In this document: positions 1 to 12,267 of the stretch, in pieces
Layout: each line of letters starts with the position of its first letter
How positions within the stretch are numbered: position 1 is the stretch's first letter
NCBI RefSeq assembly: GCF_028389875.1
Contig: NC_084670.1
Coordinates: 16,463,383 to 16,527,382, forward strand
Length of the DNA stretch: 64,000 nt
Direction of reading: 5' to 3'
Source of the DNA: Rhea pennata
Lineage: Eukaryota > Chordata > Aves > Rheiformes > Rheidae
The notes under the pieces: model-generated
Seen by the model: only the letters and a program-made list of their open reading frames with translations
Database searches by the model: none
Told to the model about the DNA's origin: nothing
Program-made: the position numbers and the translations under genes

Positions 1-655
1 TAACATCAGGTTATTAGATGATTTTAAATGCATTGCATTCAAGCACCACTTAAAATTTCAAGGTACTGTCTAAGCTGAGCTTTACAGTCTCATAGAACTG
101 CTTAACTGTAAAAGAACATAGTAGCATATCATGGTTGGAAAAAAAAATCCTAGTACAAGGAACAAAATGGAAGTGGTGGTCCAGCCTGAGCGCAACGTGT
201 TTCATCTTCCATCATGGGTCTGCCTGTGGATTCCTCAGGAAGGTGGAGCGTGGTAGGGTATTAACACTAGACAGCTTTTCAGCTATCTTGCTGTTTAGCT
301 ATCTTAGCAATAGAATTCATGAAATCTGTCTTGAGTGGCAGAGAATAACCACGCACATTTCTTAGTCTAGGGTGGCTGTACTCACCAGAGCTCCTAAAGC
401 TGGGTATAAGGAGGAGGGAAGAGAAGGCTGAATTCCAGGCTTCACTCTTGAAAACACCAAGGCAAAATACAGAAGAAAGCAGTGCTAGAACTAGGCTATC
501 TAGTTAGACATGGAAAAAAAAATCAAATTTCATGCGGGCTGGCTGCATATAGACACTGTATCTTTTTATCTTTGATTTAATCTTAAACATCTATGCATGT
601 CAATTCTAAAAATATCTGTAAATGGCAATTCCTAAAATTACTGGTTCTTCTGTAG

Positions 656-760
656 ATGAGAAAACAGGCAGCATCTGATTTACGAGCACTGAGAGCAGAG
701 CTGACACAGAAGAAGATTCATTCAGCTTTCATTCTCCAGTCTGGAAAATCAGGAATTTAA
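656..760 (+). CDS. SPATA1: Probable last coding exon of SPATA1 (partial gene)
   Basis: A pyrimidine-rich tract ending in TTCTTCTGTAG (645-655) is followed by an open frame of 34 codons ending in TAA at 758-760. The peptide begins MRKQAASDLRALRAELTQKK, a charged, heptad-like sequence matching my memory of the C-terminal coiled coil of SPATA1 (spermatogenesis-associated 1). Support from context: in human, SPATA1 is the convergent neighbour of CTBS, and CTBS lies here in exactly that orientation. The exon's Met is probably internal, not a start. No other SPATA1 exon is visible in 1-655, which looks like intron. Function is poorly known (testis-expressed coiled-coil protein). An alternative is a chance open frame behind a fortuitous acceptor, but acceptor, frame, stop and downstream poly(A) signal agree. 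Confidence 0.62.
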   Translation: MRKQAASDLRALRAELTQKKIHSAFILQSGKSGI

Positions 761-3090
761 GGGGATGACATAACTTTGCACCTGTAAGCTCTGCTGAAGC
801 TCTGTAGTGTATGTAGCAGCTCAGAATTTCAAAGCCATTTGTTTTTATATTCTTAAAGTTCTGTTGTAAAAAGAAATCAAATATGTAAATGTTGTGAAAT
901 TTGTATACCAAGATACTGGGTACTACAACTCCCTTCTTTTTAAATCTCACTCTTATTGTAACACTACTCAGCTATGTAACCATGCAGTTTAACATAGTAA
1001 GGTGCCTAAAACAAAACCAAATTATTTTAAATGTGCAAATTAATGAATTTTGTAATATCATCTTATGAGTATGTTGATAGTCTTTTGTAAACAAAATACC
1101 TGCTAAGCAAGTATTCCTATAAGCAAAAGTCTCCTATTCTGATTTTGGGGCATACATGCTTAAATCTTGAATAAAATATATTTTCTGTAGGATTACAACA
1201 ACAGTAATTTTTATTTAGCTATTGATTGACTAATATTTTTCTGTCACTACAAGTATGCCTATTTGTATATTATCAATGTGTTGTGCAGTATGAACAAAAT
1301 CCCAGATAGTCTTCTTTCTTATCTAGCAGTTTTTGTTCCTTTTATAGGAAAGCTGCATGGAGAATGGTCAATTCTATAACTGGTGGATGATGCAAGCTTT
1401 CTCTTGGACAACTGTAATGATCTTGATCCAATTTAATTACAGCAGTGTGTACTATTTTCCTTCAAGTTCATACATGTACTTTAAGAACATTACTCTGAAA
1501 GACTAATCAGAAACCTCTTCTTGCTAGTCATTTTTTCCAGCCGTCCTCTTTGCTTCCTTGCAGTTCAATGTAATATTATTACATTAAGCAGAACAATAAC
1601 ATGCTAGAAGTTAATGTCAGCTAAAAAGCTGACAGAGGTTTGTTTATTACTGCAAGTGAAACATAATAGGAAATCAGTAATAGGATAAGAAAGTTACGCA
1701 ACTCTCAAAAGGAGGAACTTGCCATGTTTTGAGCCAAGCCACCCTTTTTGCAATTTAAAGAAAAGATTTAACAAAAAGCTTTAAGTATTAAAGTATTAAA
1801 ACAACAAGCACATTTGCGCAATTCAAGATTGAATTCAAAAACAACAGGCAGTTCTTCATGTTCTTGTTTCTATGTATGAAAAAACAGCTTCCGCCATTTC
1901 AGTTCTGCTTCTTGAAGTAGGCAACTAGTTACAGCAACCAGTATTACTAGTTTAGTTATGCTGCTGATGATAAACTAAAAAGTGTAAGAGCAATCTTAAA
2001 GCAAAGGATTAGGAAATTCTGCCAAGTTTAAATAAATGAAATCCACAGTAGTTCCAGTTTTGTGTGATATAACTCTGTCACTACAACTTAGATTGTCCTG
2101 TATGCGTTTAGAAATGCACAGAATCCTGCTAGAGCTCCCCGGGGGCTGAAAACTTAGAACTTACGGTTCTACAACATCATCCTGTCTCAGTTGTGAGAAC
2201 ATGACAGGACAAAAACAGACCAATGCACCTTCAGAAGTTTTCTCTGTCCTCACCTGCACCAGCATTCTCCAGTGCTGCTGCTACTTTTTAAACAGAAAAG
2301 AAAAAAAAAATCAATCAAGGTATGGATATAGAATTTTGACATGGGCTATGAGCTAGAAACCACAAATCGAGGCTGGTTTTTGATTTAGAGCAGGCAAGTC
2401 TACTGGAAAATCTGACCTCTTCCACCCTACCCTGCAAAAAATCAACTCATGATCTTTGACTGCTACAGGAAGGAGAGTTTTGTAATAGTCGTCTTGCTTT
2501 CAGTCAGCATTTCGTAGTTGTGTTCTTGTACTTCAGAGAACCTCTTAATTTTATCACAAATATCTCATATTATTGTAGCATAGGAACATAAATGATTACC
2601 ATAAAATACTTACTTAAGAATTTATATGTCAATAAATTAATCAGTTTGTGCAAAGTTCTTGCATTCTGTTTTTAAAGCCAGAAGAACCTGAGGTCTACTG
2701 AAGAGCCCTCCCATCTGCCACCCAGGGGAAGAGTTTTATATGTGAGAGCAGTAAGCTTCACTTTCAGCACTCCATTACCTGTAGAATCACAGCAGTCAGA
2801 TGCTCATATAACAAAATCATTTTCCACAACCATAGGGCTTTAGGTTTTGTGCTAGTCTATGATGGTTTCCCATTAATTATTTAGCCCTCCCTGCCCCTTC
2901 CCCCCAAAACAACCAACCCCCCACACAAACCTCCTCTCCCACACAGCTGACTACACATTATCTAATTTAATTGTTTAAGCAAGAGTCACTTAAACTGCAA
3001 CTGGGCCCTGCTTAATCCAGTAGTGAAACAGTTTTGAAAAAGTGTGGGCTGTAAATTGTGGAGCAAGACTAAACTGAGAATACTGTTCAT
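761..3090. other. 3' UTR of SPATA1 and convergent spacer before CTBS
   Basis: AT-rich noncoding sequence between two convergent genes. The first part is the likely SPATA1 3' UTR; the remainder shows no exon-like frame, RNA gene or recognisable transposon. A C-rich stretch occurs near 2885-2940. Nothing else is supported. Confidence 0.5.
1170..1175 (+). terminator. Poly(A) signal AATAAA, likely SPATA1
   Basis: A canonical AATAAA lies about 410 bp after the SPATA1 stop codon on the plus strand. It would give a short 3' UTR (761 to about 1195). Inferred from sequence only. Confidence 0.45.
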
Positions 3091-3111
3091 CAACCTTAGT
3101 GAAGACAACAT

Positions 3112-3117
3112 TTTATT
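3112..3117 (-). terminator. Poly(A) signal AATAAA (minus strand), likely CTBS
   Basis: TTTATT on the plus strand reads AATAAA on the minus strand, about 970 bp beyond the CTBS stop codon. It is the first canonical signal after the stop that I noticed, implying a 3' UTR of roughly 1 kb (about 3090-4088). Confidence 0.4.
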
Positions 3118-4088
3118 TAACAAAAAAGTCATGAACACACCAGTCAATCGCTCCATAGCTAGAGATACTTTAACAAGTTATACAATTACCTTATGAAAAG
3201 TACTATCTAGAATGAATATATAATCCCTTATTCTCTTAGAAGCAACACTGGATTAAAAAAATATATATAAAAGGCTACTGAAAGAAAAATCAGAACATGG
3301 GTAAAAATATATTCACAGTTCATTATGTAGGCTCCATTCTTCTAGTTTTCAGTAAATAGAGAAGTTGGAAATGGAAAAAAAAAATGCATCTAAGAATAAA
3401 TTCCTAGATTTTTGGAATATGAAACTGAGAAATTCACATATGATGCATTAACACCACAAAACAGAAGTTTCCTGCGTACTCTTTTCTAATAAAAAGTCTG
3501 ATAAAAAGCTTAATTGGAACTACTTAGTGTTACATAATTTAATCAGTCTATAAAAATATTTTAATTTCTAGAGCAGTAATCAAGCTCAAGTTTCACCAAG
3601 TTGCATATAAGCAGTCATCCGTTTCTACAATACTCTGTGCTTAATCTTATTCCAGGTTGACTTAGCTAAAATGTAGACTGGGGTGGAATGGCAGAAAGCA
3701 GATGTTGCAGCTCATGCTGCATCCTGTGACCCCCAGAATGAATACCTCTGGCACCTGGCAGTGCAAGTGAAGCTCTTCCTGTTACCAGCGTGCCCCTGTA
3801 AATTCATACCTCGTCCTGCTTATTACCACATACTCACTGGGTTCACGCTCTGACCGAACTTACAGCAGTTGTGAAAAATGAGAGGAAAAACAGTCTTTTA
3901 AAAAGCAGTGATAAAACAATACTGCAACTTTCTGAAGTAGGAAAACAATGCTTCGCATTCAAAATAACAAATGACTTTGGCTAGTTCTCAAAGCTTTGAC
4001 TGCAATCACAGCATACGATAATGTAATATCACCAGAACTATCAATTTTCATCATTCTAGAGCAAGTGGTTCACAATTTCATATAGTTC

Positions 4089-7000
4089 TTACGGTGTCAA
4101 GGCTTTCCACATTGCTTCAGTTTGTTGTTCTGCTTCGGATTCCCTCGAGTAGTCAAGACTATTTCCATTCCACATGCCAATGCCCCTTAAACCTCGATTC
4201 TTTGCATATGCTGCTTTTGAAGAGATGCTACGAGGGTCGTCATACCATACCTGGTGGAAGTTACCAAGAGAGTCCTGGAAAAAAAAAATTAAACACTAGG
4301 GTCAGCATCTGCCTATCCAAATAAACATGATACGTTAAGAGTTCATCAAGTTTTGATTCCATTTTCTATTGAATGCAGTGAAAAGTACAATTAAAAAGTG
4401 AGATATACAAGCTATATAAATTTACATAACAATACTTTCCTGATTTACAATTATTTCTCACAAATAAAAATTTTTAAGAGCCAAATACTTGGCAATTTTT
4501 TGTTTTCAGAATCTCAGTTTTTAAGTTATAAAAAGTGAAACATTTCCACTGAAGTTAAGTAGAAGACTTAGCTAGTTTGTATTTTTTTATTATTATTATT
4601 ATTTTAACATAGCCTAGATCTCAGGCATGCTATCTAATCAACTGGCAAATTTAGTTAAAGTTTCAGCAATAAACAGTTTCAGAGAGAGTTGCGAAATTCT
4701 GTCAAAGCTCTATTGCTTTGAGATGATCTTTGCTTACTGAAGTTTTTAATCATTTACATGTGGAACTTAAAATAGTATCTAAAGAAACAAGAAAAAGTGC
4801 ATATACTGTGTTTTTTGTATAAGCATAATCATTTATGGACTCTTTCACTATGAACATGCGTGTAAGCCACTAGTCACAATTTTGTTGTATTTGTTATCCT
4901 CCAGAAAAACTTAACAGCCACTCAGAATCGCTTTCAAATCAGTTTAAACCAGTTATCAACATCATAAAAATAACTATAATAGTGAAGGACATAACTTTAG
5001 CATTTCTTTGTACAAAAACATCCTTTTTGACATGGTGCATCTCCTCTCAAAACTGAGGAGCAACGGAAAAAAAAATATTATTCTTAGTATTACACTTATT
5101 TTTTAAAAAAAGATTATATTTTTAATTTTCACTCCTTTAATTTTCCTATTTTTTATTTTCACATTTATTTTCATATTTTTCATTTTCACATTTTACTCTT
5201 GTTACTCCTAGCGGTGTTCAGTCACTGAATGCCCTTTTCAGACTAAAAATTCAAGATGTGCAGTCCAACCAATGTTTACTACATGAGAAACCTAAGTAGA
5301 AAACACTATGGAAGTATCTAAACCTGACAGCTTTATAACCAAAGAACTATTATTAATGTTGTATTGTTCATGAACATTTAGTCCACAGCCTGCGTGGTGT
5401 GTTATAAAGAGACATTTACCTTATATTCATAAAATGGAGACTTCTGCACCTCATCCCACAGGATCCCTGAAATAGAACTATTCACCTTCTTCATTATTGC
5501 TCCATAGGGGACCTGACGCCCTGCAGCGTCACTGCATGGAGCCCCTCGGAAAGGTACTTTGGAAAGCGAACAAACATGATCCTGAAAAACACAACAACCC
5601 AAAAAGTAGGAGATGAGTTTCACGTTACATGTATTTACTGAACTGCAGAACAGCAGTACAGCCAAGAAGAAAGTCACAGAACGCCACAACAGGTGGGAGA
5701 GGGCACAAAACCACCAAATCTTCAAATATCCATGCCAGACATGCTATTTCTACACTGAACTAAATTAAAACAGGCTTTTAAAGTTTTCTTCAAGTGAATA
5801 GTTCTAGTTCCTCACACTAATTTAACTTTGGGAACAAATGGCATTGCTACTGAATATATGTTATCAGTATCATATAATTAACAGAAACACTCAACCACCA
5901 CACAGTAACATGCAGCAAAGACTAAAACTGAAGTTGAACTAGAACTGAAGTAAAACTGAAAAAATAAGGTTTGAAGAATATCTGTGAAAGCTTTTCTGGA
6001 ACCCTGCTGCCAGGTGTGGGCAACAAGTTACATGCAGGCCACAGTATCCTGCATATAGCTCAGGCATGTGAAATGAGCTTGGAATAAACCAAGTGAGACA
6101 CAGAGCTGGGTGTAAGAGAAACAATAGCCAAAGGGGAAATGGCCATTTTGACTCCCATCTTTGGAAGAGTTGGGCAACTCCTCTTTCATTCACAAGGGAA
6201 TGACTGACCCTCAAGTTTCCATACCGAGCACCACCACACCCCAGCAGAGCCAGCACAGCTCCCTGACACAACGAGTTGAGTCTCATATCTGCCGCAGTAC
6301 CCTATCCCACTGCAAGCATGTGACAGGCTTCACAGAAAAGGAAAACAGCCCTTTGGATAATGCTTCAGCATTTAGGGAATGGAACTTTTTTTTTTTTTTA
6401 AACTCTGTAATACTGGAGGATTCAATGGACTTCAACTTACATGATCTCTTATCTTTTCCCCTTCCACTTTTAACTCACCCCTACATTTTTCATAAGTATA
6501 ATGATGTTTGAGACTCATGATTTAGCCATAAACTACAATACTTTAACAGTTATGAGTTTGCTATTTGTTGTACCTAGTCTTTAAGCAGGGAGCCTAATAT
6601 TGGTAAGACAGACACAAGCATTACAGTTGCCCTTGGACATCATGTCTTTTCGTACAGATAACATCTGTATTTCCTTAAGATTAACACTTGATTTGATTAA
6701 TTCTTGGGTATTATAGACTTCAGGTTGCTTAAGAATAGACAAAAAAAACACTCTGTTTGGTAAAATATTCCTATCAATTATCAGCCAAGCAAGGTCTGTC
6801 TTATGCCCCAGTTACTACCCATCAAACCGCTGTGGTTTTGTATTTCCTGATTTTTGATTTTGTAATCTAAAAACAAGGTCACCAAAATCTAGCTGGCTCT
6901 TTCCAAGGGAAGAAAGATTAACAATTGCAAACGAACAATCTTACCTTAGATAAGTCTAAACAGACATAATCATAGCCATACCAGGGAACACCCATCACAA

Positions 7001-10000
7001 GCTTCTTAAGATCAATGCCCATAGTAATGTACTCTTCATATCCTAGTTTTGAAGGAAATAAAAATTAAGATGCATTATTGTTGTCCTTTCCCATGTTTTA
7101 TATTCTTACAACTAGTCTATAGCCAGAGCCCACATAAGAATTACATGATCCCCAGAGAAAGGCTAAGGTATAATCTCCTCTTTCCTCCCACCTGTACACC
7201 CTGGGCTTGCTCTCTTCAGTAGTAATTGTTCTAATTACTCACACTTAAGATTAGTTGCCCATAGCAGCTTTCTCAACAGTGCTGATAAGCTGTAACATAT
7301 TTCTGATTGTTTTAATTGCCATTAGGAGTATTTCTCAGCAACTTTTTTTTTTCTGCGTGCGCTAGTTTGAGCAGTCTTCATTCTCATTTGTCTCATTCAG
7401 GTCACCTACCTGTGCCAATACAGTCCCTTGTGTGTCTGTGTGAGGAATCAGATCAGAGAACTAGCTCTAATTTAAAATAACCATTTTCTTGTCACATTAT
7501 TTTTAAACCGTATCAGTTCCCTAATCCAGTTCACAGTACACCTGCATGAACAGTTGTAGCAGCAGGGCAGAATAAGATGGGAATATAGAAAGGAGTGTGG
7601 ACATTGTTTAAATTGGTTTAAAGGAACCATCATTACATTTCACAAGTTTTAGAGACAAACATGTCAGGTTCCTTGCAAGTCCAGGCAGGCACCATTGTTT
7701 GGGTGCCTTTTGTCATTCTAGAAGTGTTCTTCACAATAGCGAGAGCTAGACACTTGTTTTACAAGTAACAACACACAACTGCTACAGGCTATCCATAGCA
7801 TCTTACAGATTTGGGATACTTATTTTCACATTAGGACAACAATTTGAGTCTCCTAGAAAACACAATAATACAATCAAAAATGTATTTAAGAAAAGGCAAT
7901 CTAACCACTTGTATGAACAAATGGAAATGCTCCAGCTTTTGGCGTGGAGGTCCATCCTCACCAACTAATGTCTGAAGGTAAGGAGCGTTGGCTTTTGCAA
8001 CACATTCCGTCCAGATCTGGCTCTGCTCATCATATGACATCACAAATAAGAAATCACAGGCATCTGCAATCCCAGTGTAGTTGTAGCACCTTCTATCAAT
8101 GCATGCTGGAGACCAAGCCACGTCAAATGTTACCTGAAGGGAAAGTACACAAATTAATACTGAATACGGTATTTAGGCATTCTTTTGTCTTCTGTTTAAA
8201 AAAAAGCTTTAACTTTTAAGGACATCATTTTCAAAATGCTACACAGTGTTTTGCACTGCAATACCCATTAAGAGAACCTCACCAGCAGATAAAATGAACA
8301 CCAGATCATAAACAGTGACAGGCACTGTTAAAACAGCAGAGAAATTAAAATGTGAGATGAAAACTACCAAAAATATGAAGGATGATGCAAATCTTTAATA
8401 ATTTTGTAAACTGATCACTAAATTTTATCAAGCTTTTTCACCAGAATGCTGGTTTGGTCCTTATTTTCAAAGATTCATTAAGCCATATGAACAACTGGCA
8501 GCTCACACAGCAAGGGGATAATACAGTATCTACTAGTCTCAGTGAAACCCTACTTCCAGTTAAATTCATACAGGTTAGGAGAGTGGTTCTTATGGAAGAA
8601 TATTATAACTAACATTCATAATTAACCATTCATAACAATATCACACTTTAGATCTGCACAGAGACGTTCATATTCATATGTTAAATGATATTCTCAAAAC
8701 TTACTGCATTTCATAGAGTTAATGTTTGCATAGAGTACCTGTGATCCTGGAATTTCTCTGTGAAAAGCATCTGTAGTTTCTCTAACAAGCTCTGTTAATG
8801 CATAATACTCAGGGGAAGTTTCATTAACTTCCTGTTCTATGTCTATATTAATTCCATCCATATATTGTTTTTTGGCAAGATCCACCTGTTGAGATATCCA
8901 GGCTGCTCTTTTAGCAGGATCAACAATTTCCTTAAGAGATACATCACCTAAACAAAAAGTCTTCAAGAGTTAAAATGCATTTGCATCACAGTAGTAAAAC
9001 CAAGGAAAAGTTTGCCTTTATTAAACAAACCAATATAACCAGAAGAGAAAAAAAAAAATCCCTACACCTATACTGGCATCTACTTCGTCCTTGTGCCTAC
9101 ATGGAAAATACACAGAAATCGTCTCCTTCTCCCCAACATAATTTTGAGAACCCACATCAGAACAGAATATTAAGTTTCTCTGGGACAGTCCTGTTTAAAA
9201 TGACAATCTTTTGGGAAGTTTTTCCCACAATTTTGTTTCCCTGTTTCTCCTGAATACTCTTTTAGCCATTGTAAACTCCCTTTCTTGAAGACAATTTACC
9301 TCCAGTATTTCCATGGAGTCTCAGGGATTGATAACATACCTTTTCATTTAACCTTTGTTTTCCACATTGTGGTCTTTTATCCCTTTTTTGCCTCAACAAA
9401 TTCAAAACAGCATAGACATATGATTACAGAGACATACAATTACAGCATAGGCAGTCACGATGGACTTTGTGTTTTTAACCACTATCTGGACGTACGTAGA
9501 GTACCTCAGTATTCATAGTTTAAAACTCAATCATATCCTAGTGTATAGGAATTGATTTAAGTGAAAAATACTCAAGAGTGCTTATGATCTCCTTGGTATC
9601 TGTCTTTTGGGTATTGTGCCTAACATCCAGAACACAGACCCAAATAGATGTCCTCTACAGGCTTTTGCTCTCCTCACTTCCTCTCCTGTTTGTTAGAGGA
9701 GCTGCGGGAGAATATGGAGAAGCTGTTAGAGGAGGCCTTTTATTTAGGTGCCAGAGGTTTTGGTACTACCGTGGCAGAAGCCACGGTTGGTATTCTTTTT
9801 AATACCCTGCACAGTGGCATATATAAAATGCCAAGGTATTACATATACATTGTCCTGTTATTAACCCTCTTACTGATTTTTAATACTTTGTATATCATTT
9901 AACGTAAAATGTCAAGGTATTAAAGCCCTGTCTAGATCATGCTCTTTTTCACACAAATGCCCGCTTTTTCCCCGGTATAGCCAACCTTTTAGCACTATCC

Positions 10001-10963
10001 TGGCGCCTTTCGAATGAGCGTAGCACATAAGCTCTGAATCGTACTGCCCAAAGGCTGCCACAGTGGTAACTTTTGACCAATCATAGGATTTCCAGGCCTT
10101 CTTTCCCACATCAAACACAAACACCTAGAAAGGCAATGAGAAGCAGATCTGTTAGTTACAAAAACGCCTCCACGGTGCAATTTCTAAGAAGCATTCTTCT
10201 TCCACGTTCTTCACCGAAAGTTACAGAGGTCACTCATGTTTCTGAAGACCAGTCTGCGCCTGCGCACCTCCACCTCTGCCACCCCGAATGCCCTTCCCGA
10301 ACACGAGGCCGCGGCCCAGCGGCGCATCCTGCCCCAGCAGCGCTGCCGCACAGGGCAGCCGGTTACCCCGAAAAACCAAACCCACCAGAGAGCACTGAAA
10401 GCGCAGAATCTCCCAGTAAATCACGTTCACCTACTTCTTAAACTTGCTGAACAGCAATGCAGACAGTTAAAACAAGCCGCGACGGGGTGACGCGCTTTGG
10501 CGTGTCCCGAGCAGACCAGGGCGCGCACTTACACCCGCCGCTGCTCACTGGGCACCTCGGCTTCTTCTCACAGGAACCCCGACACGAGTGACGCTGAGGC
10601 CCGGCCCCGGCGAGCCACCCCGACTCGGAGGCTGCACGAAAACCAGGAACTGCCCCAAAGGGACCAAGTGCCGGAGCACGCCGTGCTCGGGGGCGCGGCT
10701 CCGCCGGCCGCACCCCGCCTCCCTCGGCCCGGCCCGGCCCGGCCCGGGGACAGCGCTCCGCGGCGGGGCGGCGCGGCCCGCGGCTCCCGAAGGCGGCCGG
10801 GGAGTCGCGGCCGGCGGACGCGCACCTCGAAGTCGGTGGTGCCCGTGACGGGGTCGCAGAGCCGCGGGTCCCGGCACGGGCAGGCGTCGCCGCCGCCCAG
10901 CAGCGGTAGCAGCGCGAGCGGCAGCAGCCAGCGCCGCGCGCCGCCGCCCAACGGCCACCTCAT
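4089..10963 (-). CDS. CTBS: CTBS, di-N-acetylchitobiase (lysosomal GH18 glycosidase)
   Basis: Seven coding exons on the minus strand: 10826-10963, 9986-10124, 8739-8947, 7962-8133, 6945-7042, 5420-5581 and 4089-4274 (stop TAA). They total 1104 nt, a continuous 367-aa frame; human CTBS is about 385 aa. The enzyme is a lysosomal exo-chitobiase that removes the reducing-end GlcNAc from the chitobiose core of N-glycans after aspartylglucosaminidase has acted. Exon 1 encodes a hydrophobic signal peptide (residues 1 to about 26, RRWLLPLALLPLLGGG) and the Cys-rich ACPCRDPRLC. Exon 3 carries the GH18 catalytic motif DGINIDIE (residues 123-130); E130 is the expected acid/base and D128 its partner. Exons 4-6 hold DACDFLFVMSYDEQSQIW, LVMGVPWYGYDY and VPFRGAPCSDAAGRQVPY; exon 7 holds LRGIGMWNGN. 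All motifs match the human protein as I remember it, and all splice sites are GT-AG. The start was chosen because it gives the signal peptide; the frame stays open upstream to 11173 but that leader is low-complexity Gly/Ala/Arg/Pro. The C-terminus is slightly shorter than human. Confidence 0.95.
4588..4605. repeat. (TTA)n trinucleotide repeat
   Basis: About six TTA units in CTBS intron 6. Confidence 0.8.
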
Positions 10964-11430
10964 GGCGCCCAACGGCCGCCGCCGCTCCGCAGCCGCGCGC
11001 GCCTCTTCCGCCGCGCGCCGCAGCCGCGCCCCCTCCGCGGGCGCGGGCCCTCCCTCCCGGCGCCGCCCTCCCCTCGGGGCGAGCCCCGCCCCCGCCGCCG
11101 CGGCCTCGTCGGGGCGCGGGGCCGGGCCGGGGCCGGGGCCGGGGCCGGGGCCTAGGCCGAGGCGCGGCCGCAAAGACGGGTCTGGCTGAGCGGGCGTGGA
11201 GAGCAGTGCTTTATTAGAGGGTCGGGCTCGGGGCAGGCAGAATTATTCTGGAGATCTCAGTAGCTGCAGAGAAAAGCAGTCTCGGGGCGGACGGGGCATT
11301 ACCCGTGCGGTCCGCAACAGTTAACGCCCGCGCCGACGGTTTCCCGGAGGGACGCGCCGGTGCTGGAAGCGACGCTGGTAACCGCGCCCAGCGCCGCGGA
11401 GCATCACGCGGGGCAGGGCCGGCGCTCACA
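10480..11430. other. CpG island over CTBS exon 1 and the VTG3 3' end
   Basis: GC-rich, CpG-dense sequence starting in CTBS intron 1 and running through CTBS exon 1 and its presumed TATA-less promoter into the 3' UTR and last coding exon of the upstream vitellogenin gene. It includes GGGGCC-type repeats near 11120-11155. This is typical of a housekeeping promoter and is consistent with CTBS being broadly expressed. Boundaries judged by eye. Confidence 0.7.
11210..11215 (-). terminator. Poly(A) signal AATAAA of VTG3-type vitellogenin
   Basis: The minus strand reads CTCTAATAAAGCACTG here, about 190 nt after the TGA at 11404-11406, so the 3' UTR is about 210 nt. Cleavage would fall near 11185-11195, about 225 bp before the CTBS ATG (10963). 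Confidence 0.7.
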
Positions 11431-12267
11431 GGAGCACGCGGTGTGAGCAGGAGCTGCGCTCACCAAGTCCTCAGATTTCTGGTCTAACCTAGTCTGTGCT
11501 TCCACGCTGAGAGTGGAGTCTGTAAATAAGAAGAAAAAAAAGAAGTCGTGGGGGGCGGGTTTTAGGCACCGAGGGACTCGTGTTAATATGAGCATCCTCG
11601 TGGTCTTAGTTTTTCACATCAGCATCTGTGTGCCGTGGTGTTACTCAAAGCTGTATAAAATGCTTTCCCACTGAAAACAATAGATTCTTCGAAAGCAAGA
11701 GTACAAGGATCATACTTAGAGTTTTAGCGTGTGCAGCTGCTGAAATTTTCTCATTTCTATGAAATTAAATTCAGATTAGACTGCTAATATTGGTTATGAT
11801 GGTTGGTAATGAGACATTTTATAGTGTGCAAAAATTTTAAAATATTTCTCCCCCCCCCCCTTTTTTTTTTTGAACAGGGAAGGCTGAGATGTGGCATACT
11901 GCCATGAATTAGGGCATTTTTTCCCCTGCTAAAAATTCCCAACAGGCTGAGTAACTTATATAGGACCGTCACATGAGCCCTGAGTTGGACTGTAATTCTC
12001 TGTGGCACCAGCGAGAGGATGAGGAATACAGAGCTGTATGGGAGTAAGAATCATACTCAGCTATTCTAGTCATACAGTGCGCAAATACACATTTTACAGA
12101 CTTACCAGCTGCTACACAGTGGAAACCAACAGACACAGGAACAGTTTTGGTTGCTGAACAGCCTTCTACACAGTGTAAAACTGGCTCAACAGAGTAGCAT
12201 TTTGAGGCCTTTTTTTCAAATGCAACAGGCTTCTCAATTCTTACAGGTTTGCGCTGCAGCTTGCAAG
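11404..12267 (-). other. VTG3: VTG3 exons 34-35: cysteine-rich C-terminal peptide
   Basis: Exon 34 (12106-12267) encodes KCYSVEPVLHCVEGCSATKT and VSVGFHCVAAG. Exon 35 (11404-11519) encodes DSTLSVEAQTRLDQKSEDLV and ends TACSCERRPCPA, paralleling the VTG2 ending [12 protein letters not shown]. The last exon uses GC-rich codons (GCG, CGC, CCC) and lies in the CTBS CpG island. Two acidic residues of the VTG2 ending are replaced by Arg/Pro. Confidence 0.87.

Noticed and set aside
10964-11173. Upstream in-frame Met extending CTBS by about 70 residues
   Set aside because: The extension is Gly/Ala/Pro/Arg low complexity and would bury the signal peptide; ATG at 10963 gives a normal N-terminus.
10497-11189. 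Plus-strand 230-aa Arg/Pro-rich open frame
   Set aside because: Antisense to CTBS exon 1 in a stop-poor CpG island; low-complexity composition and no homology.
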